DNA of 64,000 nucleotides, taken from positions 1,134,684-1,198,683 of the forward strand of contig NZ_JH815185.1 in NCBI RefSeq assembly GCF_000296385.1, in the 5' to 3' direction. Numbering within the stretch: position 1 is the first letter of the stretch; each line of letters opens with the position of its first letter. The position numbers were made by a program, and so were the translations under genes. The stretch is from Lachnoanaerobaculum sp. OBRC5-5 (lineage in GTDB: Bacteria > Bacillota > Clostridia > Lachnospirales > Lachnospiraceae). The notes beneath the pieces were generated by a model. That model was not told where the DNA came from, searched no databases, and saw only the letters and a program-made list of their open reading frames with translations. This document shows, piece after piece, positions 44,050 to 53,422 of this stretch.

Positions 44050-45273
44050 CTACTTAAGACTAATTATATGACTTTGTATTCCTTCGCAAACAATATTTGA
44101 AAGCTCACCCGTAATAAGCGGTTTCGCATATTCAATGAATTTTTCATTTACTCCAAATCCATCCTCGCTTATCCAGCCTCTAGGGATTTCTTTTTCTATG
44201 TTTGCAACTAAATTTATATCACATTTTCTTACAATAGACAAATATGGGGCGTCATTTACCCTGTCAAAATACATCATAACTCCGGTTTCACCTTCAATTC
44301 CGGCCTTTACACACAAAAATCCGATATTGAAAGCCTCATCTATATCGGTTTTACTTTGAAGATGAGCCGCCGCTCTTTGCAATGTATTTATTTCCACGGC
44401 TCTTGTTTTTACGCCAAGTTCATTTTTTATTTTTTTAGCAAGGTAAGCTGCAGTTCCTGAAAGCATCTTATGTCCGAATGCATCCACATTTCCCTCATCC
44501 TCGCTTATATAATTTCCGTTTTGATCTTTTATACCCTCGGATACCGCCACAACAATATTGTTCTTTTCATTGAGTCTGTTTCCGAGTATATTTATAAATT
44601 CTTTTAAATTTAAACCTATTTCAGGTAAGAGAATGAAATCCGCTCCGTCATTGAAACTGTTCTTAGCCAGGGCTGCAGCTGCTGTAAGCCAACCTGCATT
44701 TCTTCCCATTATCTCAACAAATGTCACACTCTTTAAATCATATACATTTGAGTCTCTTACAACTTCCGAAATACATGTAGCTATATACTTTGCCGCACTT
44801 CCGTATCCCGGTGTATGATCTGTAACAGGTAAATCATTATCAATAGTCTTCGGAACTCCGACAAACTTTATCGGACTTCCTATTATTTTTGCATACTCCG
44901 ACATTTTCAGTATTGTATCCATAGAATCGTTTCCGCCTATATAGATAAAAACATCAATACTGTACTTTTCAAGCAGTTCAAATGCTTTTTGATAAACTTC
45001 ATTGCCTGCTTCGGGCTTTGGCAGTTTGTATCTGCAAGAACCCAGATATGAACTCGGTGTTCTTTTTAACAGTTCAATATTAAGCTCTGAATTAAGTGTT
45101 TCATCAAGGTCTACTATTTTTTCATTTAAGAATCCCTCGATTCCGAATCTCATTCCATACACCTTTTCAAATCCGAAATGCTTTGCTCCGCAATACACTC
45201 CCGCCAAAGATGCATTAATAGCCGCTGTAGGCCCTCCAGACTGACCTACAATCAAATTTTTTCTCTCTTCCAT
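44050..45273 (-). CDS. 6-phosphofructokinase, probably pyrophosphate-dependent
   Basis: 407 residues from the ATG at 45273 (GGAG six bases upstream). The PFK core shows GQSGGPTAAIN (10-20), GGNDSMDT (113-120), PKTIDNDLP (141-149) and MGRNAGWLTA. The positions that separate donors are aspartate (in GGND, where ATP enzymes have glycine) and lysine (in PKTIDND, where ATP enzymes have glycine); both point to pyrophosphate. The GGDD of classical PPi enzymes is GGND here. It would act in glycolysis, with reversible chemistry if PPi is used. The neighbour upstream is the sigma-like gene. Confidence 0.9.
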   Translation of the reverse strand: MEERKNLIVGQSGGPTAAINASLAGVYCGAKHFGFEKVYGMRFGIEGFLNEKIVDLDETLNSELNIELLKRTPSSYLGSCRYKLPKPEAGNEVYQKAFELLEKYSIDVFIYIGGNDSMDTILKMSEYAKIIGSPIKFVGVPKTIDNDLPVTDHTPGYGSAAKYIATCISEVVRDSNVYDLKSVTFVEIMGRNAGWLTAAAALAKNSFNDGADFILLPEIGLNLKEFINILGNRLNEKNNIVVAVSEGIKDQNGNYISEDEGNVDAFGHKMLSGTAAYLAKKIKNELGVKTRAVEINTLQRAAAHLQSKTDIDEAFNIGFLCVKAGIEGETGVMMYFDRVNDAPYLSIVRKCDINLVANIEKEIPRGWISEDGFGVNEKFIEYAKPLITGELSNIVCEGIQSHIISLK

Positions 45274-45288
45274 AAGCTTCTCCATATT

Positions 45289-45807
45289 CTAAATATTATT
45301 TTCCGGATCCATTGCGTTCAAACTTATTTTTAAAAGTTCTTCCACTTCATCTTTCGGAACCATAAGTCTGTCTGAAAGTTCCTCTACGCTTGCTTCTCTG
45401 CCATACTCCTGTGCCAAAATCCTTGATGCTTCCATAAGATCGTTCAATCTCTCAGCCAGCATATTTGAAGCATTCTTTACCTTTGTTTCCTCATCAATTA
45501 TCTCATTGAGTCTTTTTTCCACAGCTGTTCTTATCTGAGCTTTTAAATCTCCCGATTTATACTCAGCCACAGCCATTGTAAGCGCCAGATGACTCTCACT
45601 TATCAAATCCGTTATTTCCTGACCGCAACCTACAAAGGGTTGTATAAGCTCTGTAGCATACATCATATGACCTTCGATAATCCTGTTTTTTGCACTGTTA
45701 TCCCCACTTAAGAGTGCTTTTTTTAATGTATCAAGTTCCGATTCTTCAAGAGGTTTTATTTCCTTCATATCCTCCAGATACATCTCAAGAATGCTCTTAT
45801 CTTTCAC
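45289..45807 (-). CDS. Short sigma-70-like protein lacking region 4
   Basis: 172 residues. The start (YLEDMKEIKPLEESELDTLK, about 10-29) resembles sigma region 1.2, followed by a region 2-like helix pair (SAKNRIIEGHMMYATELIQPF) and a region 3-like segment (LAQEYGREASVEELSDRL and VPKDEVEELLKISL, about 131-163). The protein then stops, without the region 4 helix-turn-helix that reads the -35. Region 2 also lacks the aromatic-rich -10 binding patch that I would expect. The start codon is GTG with GGAG six bases before. It may be a remnant, a regulator or an anti-sigma-type decoy; I cannot choose. Confidence 0.75.
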   Translation of the reverse strand: MKDKSILEMYLEDMKEIKPLEESELDTLKKALLSGDNSAKNRIIEGHMMYATELIQPFVGCGQEITDLISESHLALTMAVAEYKSGDLKAQIRTAVEKRLNEIIDEETKVKNASNMLAERLNDLMEASRILAQEYGREASVEELSDRLMVPKDEVEELLKISLNAMDPENNI

Positions 45808-45808
45808 T

Positions 45809-46288
45809 TTATTCTCCCGTTTCTTCCATTGTAATATTTATTCTTATAAACATATTTTTTACATATAAATCAAATGCATCTGAAATTTTTCTGTCAGGTA
45901 AAAAAGTTTTCGGTGAAAATGAAGATATTAAATTCATTTCTTTATTTGAATATCTTATATTCAAATACAAATCCCCATCTATATCTTTTGTTGTATTGCT
46001 TTTAATCCAACCTCTTTTAAATTCTTCTGAAAACTTAAAAATCAGCTTGAAAAAAGTAGGTCTTCTCTTTCCCTTTATTATTCCAAAGCAAATAGGCCTT
46101 ATCTCACCCCAGGTACAAAAATCTCTGTTTTCTTCTTCGTCAAAATAAGGCTTATTAAGCTTACAGTTGATATCATATTTTACAAATGTATGAAACTCGG
46201 CTTCCACAACAGTGAATTTATCGAATATATCTGTCATAAAGAGTAATTTTGTAAATTCCTTAACTTCTAAAATCTCAAAGACCTGCAT
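45809..46288 (-). CDS. DUF5721-like protein
   Basis: 159 residues. The layout (LEVKEFTKLLFMTDIFDKFTVVEAEFHTFVKY at 7-38, taken in parts; later CFGIIKGKRRPTFFKLIFKF and LYLNIRYSNKEMNLISSFSPKTF) fits what I recall of the DUF5721 family of Lachnospiraceae. The function is unknown. There is no signal peptide or membrane helix. It starts 14 bases inside the parvulin lipoprotein gene and ends two bases before the sigma-like gene, so the three are one unit. Confidence 0.7.
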   Translation of the reverse strand: MQVFEILEVKEFTKLLFMTDIFDKFTVVEAEFHTFVKYDINCKLNKPYFDEEENRDFCTWGEIRPICFGIIKGKRRPTFFKLIFKFSEEFKRGWIKSNTTKDIDGDLYLNIRYSNKEMNLISSFSPKTFLPDRKISDAFDLYVKNMFIRINITMEETGE

Positions 46289-47252
46289 TTGCTTCCTCCG
46301 ACCAAAGTGTAAAGAAATCTCTTCCCGAAAGATGAGACCCTGAATTTTTGCAAACCTTATCGAACTCGCTTTCGTTTATATCTATAGGATTTTCTTTTAC
46401 AAACTCATTATATAAATTCAACAGATATGCCGATTCTCTTTCCTCTTTTATTCTTTGCTTATTCTTTTTTGTGGCTTCCGCATTATAGCTCTTTACACAT
46501 TTATAAAGCACATATTTACCCTTGTTTGTAACTATGGGGCTTACACTTCCGTCTTCCATTACTCCCAAAGTGTTCTTTACATCATCAGTTTCGTTATTTA
46601 TCGCTATGCTTCTTGAAATACTGTCGCTTTCAGAGAATTGAGTTGCCAGCTTCACACAATTCTCTCCATTATTTAATCTGTCTAAAAGAGTATTTGCAAG
46701 TTCAAAATCAGAAACCTCAATCACATGAAAATCCATTATTCTGGCTTCACTTTCACTGACTTCTTTTACATTCTTTTCAATCAATTCTTTTTTTGTTTTA
46801 TCCACCAGGACATAATCCATGAAAACCGTATCACAGTCTTCCTGTGTAAGCCCCGGAAAACTTTCACTGTTTGCTACATTTTCATCGTAAAATATCTTTG
46901 AAAGCTTTAATGCTTTTGTTTTATCCTGCTCCGATAATGTAATATTTTCGTTTTCCGCAATTCTTTTAAGTACAACAAGTTCTTTATAATAATTTTTTAA
47001 ATCATTATAAAAATTATCTCTGAATGTAAATTTTGTGTCCTTGTCAACATAGCTGTCCCATATTGCATCTGTATATGTATCGGTCATAATTTGACTCTCC
47101 GACAATGCGGGAATAAGCATCTGACTGTAATTATATCCAAGTTTGTTTTCTGATAAATTTATCGTTATATTTTCACTTATGCCGGACGTTTTTATTCCAC
47201 AACCTGAAATAAAAAGAGCCGTTATGAATCCGACTAAAAATTTTCTCTTCAA
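46275..47252 (-). CDS. PrsA/SurA-like lipoprotein with parvulin-type domain
   Basis: 325 residues with a lipobox FISGC (about C18). A helical N-terminal chaperone-like region (about 50-160) leads to a parvulin-like domain (about 170-265: MDFHVIEVSDFELANTLLDRL, NCVKLATQFSES, GVMEDGSVSPIVTNKGKYVLYKC). Several parvulin catalytic residues are not obvious, so it may act only as a chaperone. Such lipoproteins help exported proteins fold. The start codon is TTG at 47252 with AGGAG six bases upstream. Confidence 0.85.
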   Translation of the reverse strand: MKRKFLVGFITALFISGCGIKTSGISENITINLSENKLGYNYSQMLIPALSESQIMTDTYTDAIWDSYVDKDTKFTFRDNFYNDLKNYYKELVVLKRIAENENITLSEQDKTKALKLSKIFYDENVANSESFPGLTQEDCDTVFMDYVLVDKTKKELIEKNVKEVSESEARIMDFHVIEVSDFELANTLLDRLNNGENCVKLATQFSESDSISRSIAINNETDDVKNTLGVMEDGSVSPIVTNKGKYVLYKCVKSYNAEATKKNKQRIKEERESAYLLNLYNEFVKENPIDINESEFDKVCKNSGSHLSGRDFFTLWSEEANAGL

Positions 47253-47261
47253 TTCCGTCTC

Positions 47262-48041
47262 CTAAAGCAGATAGTTTAATATCTTCAAAACTCCAAGGTT
47301 TTCATTGCTGTCTGCCATAAATCTTGCCGCTTCCTTTGCTACAGGAGCCGCATTTTCTACTGCAAATGAATAGTAAGCCACCTTAAACATTTCAACATCA
47401 TTGGCCTGATCACCGAAAACCATTGTCTCGTTTTCCTTTATATCAAAAGCTTCCTGAAGCTTCTTTAGAGCATTTCCCTTGCTCACTCCCTTTGCGGTAC
47501 AGTCAAGCCACATCTCACCTGCATAATTTACCAAAAGTTTATCCGAATATTTTTCTATAATATCATCGGCCTTACCGTATAAATTCTCCGAATATGCGGA
47601 AATTTTTATTATATTTTCCACCTTGGTAAGGTCGTCTACAAGTTCTATTCTGCCCCTGTATCCTCCTCTTATCCAGTCTATAAGAAATTCATTGTTTTCC
47701 TCAATATAGTATGATGATTCATCGGCAACCACCGCAATCAAATCCTTGTTTTTTCTTAAATCAAGAATCAATTCCTTTGAAATCTTATCATCCATTTTAT
47801 TTACAAACAGACTTCTACCGTTTACACCGATATAAGCTCCGTTATCTGATATATAAAATATCTTGTCCTTTACTTCTTCAAAGACATTTTCTATACTCAC
47901 CCACTGCCTTCCGGAGGCAACGGCAAAATGAATTCCTTTGTCATGAACAGCCTTTATCATATCAACTATTCTTTTGTCAAGCTTGCCGCCGCCGTCACTT
48001 ACCAAAGTTCCGTCCACATCCGAGGCAATAAGTTTTATCAT
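47262..48041 (-). CDS. Cof-type HAD-family phosphatase
   Basis: 259 residues. Motif 1 ASDVDGTL (D8, D10), motif 2 VASGRQ (about 42), the conserved lysine region and motif 4 VFGDQANDVEMF (about 207-218) are all in place, with a Cof-type cap (about 85-185). Such enzymes dephosphorylate sugar phosphates or flavin mononucleotide; the substrate cannot be read from sequence. It starts at the stop of the PAP2-like gene, with GGAGG inside that gene. Confidence 0.9.
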   Translation of the reverse strand: MIKLIASDVDGTLVSDGGGKLDKRIVDMIKAVHDKGIHFAVASGRQWVSIENVFEEVKDKIFYISDNGAYIGVNGRSLFVNKMDDKISKELILDLRKNKDLIAVVADESSYYIEENNEFLIDWIRGGYRGRIELVDDLTKVENIIKISAYSENLYGKADDIIEKYSDKLLVNYAGEMWLDCTAKGVSKGNALKKLQEAFDIKENETMVFGDQANDVEMFKVAYYSFAVENAAPVAKEAARFMADSNENLGVLKILNYLL

Positions 48042-48499
48042 TAATATATTCCTCCAATTACAAATGCTATAACAATACCTAAAATCGCACCCATAAATAC
48101 CTGAAGCGGAGTATGTCCTACGAATTCTTTCAATCTCTCTTCAAAATGTTCAAAATTATCTTCAAAAATATTATTTTCCAGAATCATATTAAGAAGTTTT
48201 GCCTGCTTTCCCGTCTCTCTTCTTACTCCCATTGCATCATACATAACAACCAAAGCAAAAATAAATGTAACGGCAAACTCAAAGCCTGCAAACCCGTGTT
48301 TTAATGCACTTGAGGTTGCCAGAGCACATACCGTAGCCGAATGTGAACTTGGCATTCCGCCGCTTCCCCAGAGTCTGTCCGGTGAAAATGATTTATTATA
48401 CCATATATCAATCATTGTCTTTAAAAGCTGAGCGACCAGCCATCCAAGAGCCGCACTGATGAGCACCTGATTTGAAACAATATCATCTAAAATACTCAT
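48041..48499 (-). CDS. Divergent PAP2-family membrane protein
   Basis: 152 residues with about four hydrophobic segments. The motif GGMPSSHSATVCALA (about 47-61) and the MGVRRETGKQAKLLN segment (about 90-104) are typical of the YuiD-like divergent PAP2 family, which keeps only part of the PAP2 phosphatase motifs. Activity on lipid phosphates is unproven. Its start overlaps the HD gene by four bases. Confidence 0.88.
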   Translation of the reverse strand: MSILDDIVSNQVLISAALGWLVAQLLKTMIDIWYNKSFSPDRLWGSGGMPSSHSATVCALATSSALKHGFAGFEFAVTFIFALVVMYDAMGVRRETGKQAKLLNMILENNIFEDNFEHFEERLKEFVGHTPLQVFMGAILGIVIAFVIGGIY

Positions 48500-48981
48500 A
48501 CAGTCCCCTCCCCTGCTCTGTGAACATTTTTCATATTTGCAATTATTTCATTTACAGAAGTTGACTTGTCAGCCATTGTAAGCACCCATCCCTCCCTTGA
48601 AAGAGGAGGAATCGGTGTTAAAGGAAACATATGAGTTTTAATCATACTTGCTTCCTTATTTGTTATATTAAAATACTTTTTGGCATTTTTTGCCGCTTTA
48701 TAAGGATGTGTAAAGCCATGTAAAAATGCTCCCGTTTCCTTTGTCGGTCTATGCCAGTCATAAAGGTAAAAATCATGTAAAAGCGCCGCTCTTGCAGCAG
48801 ATTTATAATTTAAACCAAGTTTTTTGCACACTAAATATGTTGTATATGAAACGTCTATACTGTGCTCCATTGTGGATGTACATCCATGCTGAACAAAGCC
48901 GTCAAGTTTTTGAAAAATTTCGCTGTTAAGTATATCTTTAACACATTCCATATACTCTATATTATTTAAATATTCTTTCAT
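48496..48981 (-). CDS. HD-domain protein
   Basis: 161 residues from the ATG at 48981, which overlaps the glgA stop as ATGA; a TTG four codons upstream is possible. HD metal-binding motifs are EHSIDVSY (about 39), AALLHDFYLYDW (about 65-76) and a later H-rich loop (HGFTHP and KTHMFPLTP), with DKST near the end. It fits small HDIG/YfbR-like phosphohydrolases. The substrate is unknown. Its place between glgA and the PAP2-like gene says little. Confidence 0.82.
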   Translation of the reverse strand: MKEYLNNIEYMECVKDILNSEIFQKLDGFVQHGCTSTMEHSIDVSYTTYLVCKKLGLNYKSAARAALLHDFYLYDWHRPTKETGAFLHGFTHPYKAAKNAKKYFNITNKEASMIKTHMFPLTPIPPLSREGWVLTMADKSTSVNEIIANMKNVHRAGEGTV

Positions 48982-50420
48982 CCTATTAACCAATCATACA
49001 GAGCCTGATACTCAAGTGCAGACTGCTTCCATGAGAAGTCCACAGCCATCGCTCTGTCAATCATCTTATTCCATTCTCTTTTTTTATCATAATAAATATG
49101 CTTTGCAAAATTTATTCTGTCAAGCATCTCATGTGCATTATAGTTTGCAAATGAGAAACCTGTACCCTTTGACTCAAATTCATTGTAGCTCTCTACGGTA
49201 TCACAAAGTCCGCCTGTCTCACGAACTATAGGAAGAGTTCCGTATCTTAAAGACATCAGCTGGCTGAGACCGCACGGTTCAAACAATGAAGGCATAAGGA
49301 AGGCGTCCGCAGCTGCATATATCTTATGTGACATCTCCTCGGAGTAATAGATATTTGCAGACACTCTGTCCGGATACTTCCATGCATAATGTCTGAACAT
49401 GTTTTCATATCTGTCATCTCCGGTTCCCAGTACCACAAGCTGTACATTCTCCTCACAGATTTGATCCATCATATATTCCACCAAATCAAATCCCTTTTGA
49501 TCCGTAAGTCTTGAAATAACCGCAAGCATAAACTTATTGTCATCTACAGGCAGTCCAAGCTCCTTTTGCAAAGCTCTCTTATTTTTAATTTTTTCTTTTC
49601 TGAAGTTCTTGCTGTTATAATTTTTATAAATAAGCTTGTCTGTTTCAGGGTCAAACTCATTATAATCAATACCGTTTACAATACCTCTCAGATCATTTTG
49701 TCTGGCTCTTAAAAGCCCGTCCAATCCTTCACCGTAGAAAGGATTTTGAATTTCATTTGCATATGTCTTTGATACTGTTGTTATAGCATCAGCATATACA
49801 AGTCCACCCTTTAAGAGGTTGGCATCCTTAAAAGCCTCCAACTTATCAGGTGTGAAATAATAATCACTTAAGCCTGAAAAATACTGTATTGTCTTAACAT
49901 CCCAAGTACCCTGGAATTTAAGATTATGTATTGTAAATACGGACTTTATTCCTCTAAAGAAATCTCCGCCTGCAAATCTGTCCTTCAAATATACGGGAAC
50001 CAATCCGGTCTGCCAGTCATGACAGTGAATAAGATCCGGTCTGAAGTCTACAAAAGGCAGTGCACATAGAGCGGCCTGTGAGAAGAAAATAAACTTTTCA
50101 ATATCATAAAGCCAGTCTCCATAAGGCTTTGGACCTCCGAAGTACTCTTCATTATCTATAAAATAAAATGTTACTCCTTCAACTTCCTTCTTTAACACTC
50201 CGACATACTTACTTGAGCCGGCATAATCAATATAGAAATCACCTATATATTCCAGAGAGTTTCTTATTTCTTCCTTCATACACATATACTTCGGCAAAAT
50301 AACTCTGGCATCAAAATATCTCTTATCCAAATACTTCGGTAAAGAGCCGACCACATCCGCCAAACCGCCTGTTTTAATAAACGGTACCGCTTCCGATGCA
50401 ACAAATAATATCTTCTTCAT
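48978..50420 (-). CDS. glgA: Glycogen synthase (ADP-glucose)
   Basis: 480 residues, full length for GlgA. The ADP-glucose loop is KTGGLADVVGSL (16-27); HCHDWQTGL (about 131-139) and the C-terminal GT-B donor site SLFEPCGLSQL (about 377-387) are intact. It adds glucose from ADP-glucose to glycogen. glgB and glgC are not in the window. AGGAGG precedes the start. Confidence 0.96.
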   Translation of the reverse strand: MKKILFVASEAVPFIKTGGLADVVGSLPKYLDKRYFDARVILPKYMCMKEEIRNSLEYIGDFYIDYAGSSKYVGVLKKEVEGVTFYFIDNEEYFGGPKPYGDWLYDIEKFIFFSQAALCALPFVDFRPDLIHCHDWQTGLVPVYLKDRFAGGDFFRGIKSVFTIHNLKFQGTWDVKTIQYFSGLSDYYFTPDKLEAFKDANLLKGGLVYADAITTVSKTYANEIQNPFYGEGLDGLLRARQNDLRGIVNGIDYNEFDPETDKLIYKNYNSKNFRKEKIKNKRALQKELGLPVDDNKFMLAVISRLTDQKGFDLVEYMMDQICEENVQLVVLGTGDDRYENMFRHYAWKYPDRVSANIYYSEEMSHKIYAAADAFLMPSLFEPCGLSQLMSLRYGTLPIVRETGGLCDTVESYNEFESKGTGFSFANYNAHEMLDRINFAKHIYYDKKREWNKMIDRAMAVDFSWKQSALEYQALYDWLIG

Positions 50421-50433
50421 ATGTGTTCCCTCC

Positions 50434-52083
50434 TTATTTCCTTGAGTCCGCTTCCTGTATCATTTCCCTTGCGGTTTTAAGTACAACTTCAGTCAAATTA
50501 TTTCCGCCGATCAATCTGGCTATCTCTTTTATTTTACCATCCTTATCCAGTAAATCAATATTCGTTTGTGTAGACTTTCCGTCTGTAGACTTTGATATAA
50601 ATAAATTTTGATCCGCCATTACAGCTATCTGCGGCAAATGTGAAATACAAAGTACCTGATGAGTTTTTGATATATGGCTAAGTTTTTCACCGACTTTTAC
50701 AGCGGTGTTTCCGCTTATTCCCGTATCTATCTCATCAAATATCAAAGTCTGTATATCATCATTATTTGCAAAAACAGTCTTTAATGCAAGCATTATTCTG
50801 GACAGCTCACCGCCGCTTGCAACCATATGTAAAGGTTTTAGAGGTTGCCCCGGATTTGTACTTATCAAAAATTCCACCGCATCAAATCCGTCTCTTGAAA
50901 TCTTCTCTCTCTTTGTAAATTTGATTTCAAATTCCACTCCGAGGAAGTTTAAATCTTCAAGTTCTTCCTTTATTCTTTTGGCCAATGTAACCGCAACATC
51001 TTTTCTTATTTCGCTGATTTTGGTACAGTCTTTTATAATACTCTCTTCAAGTTTTATCGCATTTTCCTTCAGTACAAGTACTTCATCCTCAAAGTCTTTT
51101 AAAAATTCAAGTCTCTTTTCTTTTTCTTTTAAGAGCTCTTTGATTTTATTATAATCACTTGAATACTTTGATTTTATATGTCTTATTGTATCCAGTCTCT
51201 CTATAACCCTGTCATGTTCTTCCTCGTCATATTCAAGATTATCGAGATATCTGCTTGTATAATGCATTGTTTCGGCTATCAAATCTTCAATTGTATTTAA
51301 ATTTGACAATACAATGTCCAGATTGTCGTCCAATACGGCAATCTCTGAAACCGACTTGATATTGCTTCCTATATCTTCGTTTTCAAGCTCTTCAAGCAAA
51401 TCTGAAAGCACATCATTTATCTTTGATATACTCTTTCCCTTTTTAAATACCTGCTCAAGTTCCTCTTCTTCATTAGGCTTTATATTTGCTTTTTTTATTT
51501 CGGAGATTTCAAAATCAAGTATATCGATTTCTCTTTTCCTGAGCCTTTCATCTATTCCTTCCTGAATTCTTTGATTTATCTTTTTTAACTCACCGTAATT
51601 TTTTGATAAATTCTTCTTTATCTCCATAAGCTTTTCAGGACAAAAAGAATCCAACAGTATCAGATTGTTACCTGCACTTAGAAGTGATTGATGTTCATGC
51701 TGTCCGTGAATATCAATCAATGTGTCTGTAATCTCTCTTAACTTGGCAAGAGTTACGGTTTCATCATTGATTCTGCACACACTTCTTGTGGAGCTTATTT
51801 TCCTGGTTATTATCAGTAAATCGTCTTCAAAAGATATATCCAATGTTTTCAGTTTTTCTTTTCGCTTCTCATCCAATGTGAAAATAAGTTCTACAATACC
51901 TTCATTTTCACCTGTTCTTATAATGTCTTTACTCGTCTTTGCACCCAAGGCAAGATTTATTGAATCTATCAAAATAGATTTTCCCGCACCTGTCTCACCG
52001 CTAAGTACACTAAGTCCCTCTTTAAAGTAAATATCCGCTTTTTTTATTAATGCAAGATTTTTTATATGTAATTCTATCAGCAT
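50434..52083 (-). CDS. recN: DNA repair protein RecN
   Basis: 549 residues. It is an SMC-like ATPase with N-terminal Walker A SGETGAGKSILIDSI (28-42), a two-part coiled coil around about 150-370, the signature region MVASGGELSRIMLALK (about 423-438) and Walker B LIFDEIDTGISG (about 452-463). RecN tethers broken DNA ends in recombination repair. It lies downstream of argR, the usual order argR-recN in Firmicutes. Confidence 0.97.
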   Translation of the reverse strand: MLIELHIKNLALIKKADIYFKEGLSVLSGETGAGKSILIDSINLALGAKTSKDIIRTGENEGIVELIFTLDEKRKEKLKTLDISFEDDLLIITRKISSTRSVCRINDETVTLAKLREITDTLIDIHGQHEHQSLLSAGNNLILLDSFCPEKLMEIKKNLSKNYGELKKINQRIQEGIDERLRKREIDILDFEISEIKKANIKPNEEEELEQVFKKGKSISKINDVLSDLLEELENEDIGSNIKSVSEIAVLDDNLDIVLSNLNTIEDLIAETMHYTSRYLDNLEYDEEEHDRVIERLDTIRHIKSKYSSDYNKIKELLKEKEKRLEFLKDFEDEVLVLKENAIKLEESIIKDCTKISEIRKDVAVTLAKRIKEELEDLNFLGVEFEIKFTKREKISRDGFDAVEFLISTNPGQPLKPLHMVASGGELSRIMLALKTVFANNDDIQTLIFDEIDTGISGNTAVKVGEKLSHISKTHQVLCISHLPQIAVMADQNLFISKSTDGKSTQTNIDLLDKDGKIKEIARLIGGNNLTEVVLKTAREMIQEADSRK

Positions 52084-52123
52084 AATTCTCCTTTTTAGAT
52101 ACTACCCTGATACATCGTTATAC

Positions 52124-52579
52124 TTATTCATTCTTATAAACAAGTTTTCTTATTCTTTCCATGACAACCACTGTATCATCTACACTTCTTATGGCAGCCA
52201 TAATTGTATCATCACCCGCAATACAACCTACTATCTCACTCATCTGCATGGAGTCAAGAGCCGCAGCAGCCGCCATAGCCATACCAGATACGGTCTTTAC
52301 TACAAGAATATTTTGTGCCATATCCATTGATACAAAAGCTTCTCCAAGTATTCTTACATATTTTTCAGAGATCCCGTCCTGCTTAGGCATCAGAGAATAT
52401 TTTTGCTTTCCGTTAGCCGTCACTACTTTTGAAAGCTTTAAATCTCTGATATCTCTTGAAACTGTAGCCTGAGTTACTACAAAGCCGCCCTCTTCCAGCT
52501 TTTGAGCAAGTTCCTCCTGTGTCTCGATATCATACGAGTTAATGAGTTCCACAATCTTTGAATGTCTTTTTGTTTTCAT
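52124..52579 (-). CDS. argR: Arginine repressor ArgR/AhrC
   Basis: 151 residues. The N-terminal winged helix (MKTKRHSKIVELIN, then VTQATVSRDIRDLKLSKV, about 35-52) and the C-terminal arginine-binding hexamer domain (VGCIAGDDTIMAAIR, about 116-130) are typical. It controls arginine genes in response to arginine and is set beside recN by conserved gene order. Confidence 0.96.
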   Translation of the reverse strand: MKTKRHSKIVELINSYDIETQEELAQKLEEGGFVVTQATVSRDIRDLKLSKVVTANGKQKYSLMPKQDGISEKYVRILGEAFVSMDMAQNILVVKTVSGMAMAAAAALDSMQMSEIVGCIAGDDTIMAAIRSVDDTVVVMERIRKLVYKNE

Positions 52580-52580
52580 A

Positions 52581-53405
52581 TCAAATCCTATTCATCTTAT
52601 TTCTGATGTTGTCCAGAAAACTCCCCTTTTTTAATTTTATCAGTCCGGCATATATTTCCGACTCTCTTAATTCAATCACGTCCTTATTTTCCAGGATCAC
52701 ACTCTCATCGCCGTCCACTACAAGTTCTCTGTTGGACTTTAAATTGTCATTAAATGAAACACGTATTACTTTCGAGGATGAAAGTACTATGCTTCTTTGA
52801 CTTAGGGCATGAGGACAAATTGCCGTTATAAGCATCATCTTGGAGCTCGGCTCTATGATAGGTCCTCCCGCACTCAAATTATATGCGGTTGAGCCTGTAG
52901 GCGTTGCTACAATTATACCATCAGATGAATATTCATTCAAGAAATCCCCGTCAATATAAACATTACATCTTATAGTTTTTAATCTTTCAAGTCTTGTGAT
53001 AACAGCTTCATTAAGAGCATTCAATGTACATATTTCTTTTCCGTCTCTTATAACGGTGGCGGATATCATCATTCTTTTTTCTATGAAATATTCATCATTG
53101 ATGAGTATATCCACCATATTCTTGACATCACCCGCTTTATTGATACTTGTAAGATAACCCATATGTCCCATATTTATTCCTATTATAGGTATCCCCAGAT
53201 GTGATATATCTCTTGCAGCCCTTATAAGAGTACCGTCACCACCCAGAGTAATAACACAGTCAACTTTCGGGAAGTCTTTTGTATCAATATAGCCATAGGA
53301 TTTATAGCATACTCCGCCCTTTGACTTTATTTCATTTTCCAGATTGGACAGTGCTCTTTTTATTCCGTCCTTCTCACTGTTTCCAACAAGAAAAAAACTT
53401 TTCAT
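52581..53405 (-). CDS. nadK: NAD kinase
   Basis: 274 residues. The motif ITLGGDGTLIRAA (52-64) and the second motif SSDGIIVATPTGSTAYNLSAGGP (about 160-182, quoted in part as DGIIVATPTGSTAY) identify the family. It phosphorylates NAD to NADP. Ends one base before argR, and follows tlyA. Confidence 0.97.
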   Translation of the reverse strand: MKSFFLVGNSEKDGIKRALSNLENEIKSKGGVCYKSYGYIDTKDFPKVDCVITLGGDGTLIRAARDISHLGIPIIGINMGHMGYLTSINKAGDVKNMVDILINDEYFIEKRMMISATVIRDGKEICTLNALNEAVITRLERLKTIRCNVYIDGDFLNEYSSDGIIVATPTGSTAYNLSAGGPIIEPSSKMMLITAICPHALSQRSIVLSSSKVIRVSFNDNLKSNRELVVDGDESVILENKDVIELRESEIYAGLIKLKKGSFLDNIRNKMNRI

Positions 53406-53422
53406 GCTTCCTCCACGTTCTC

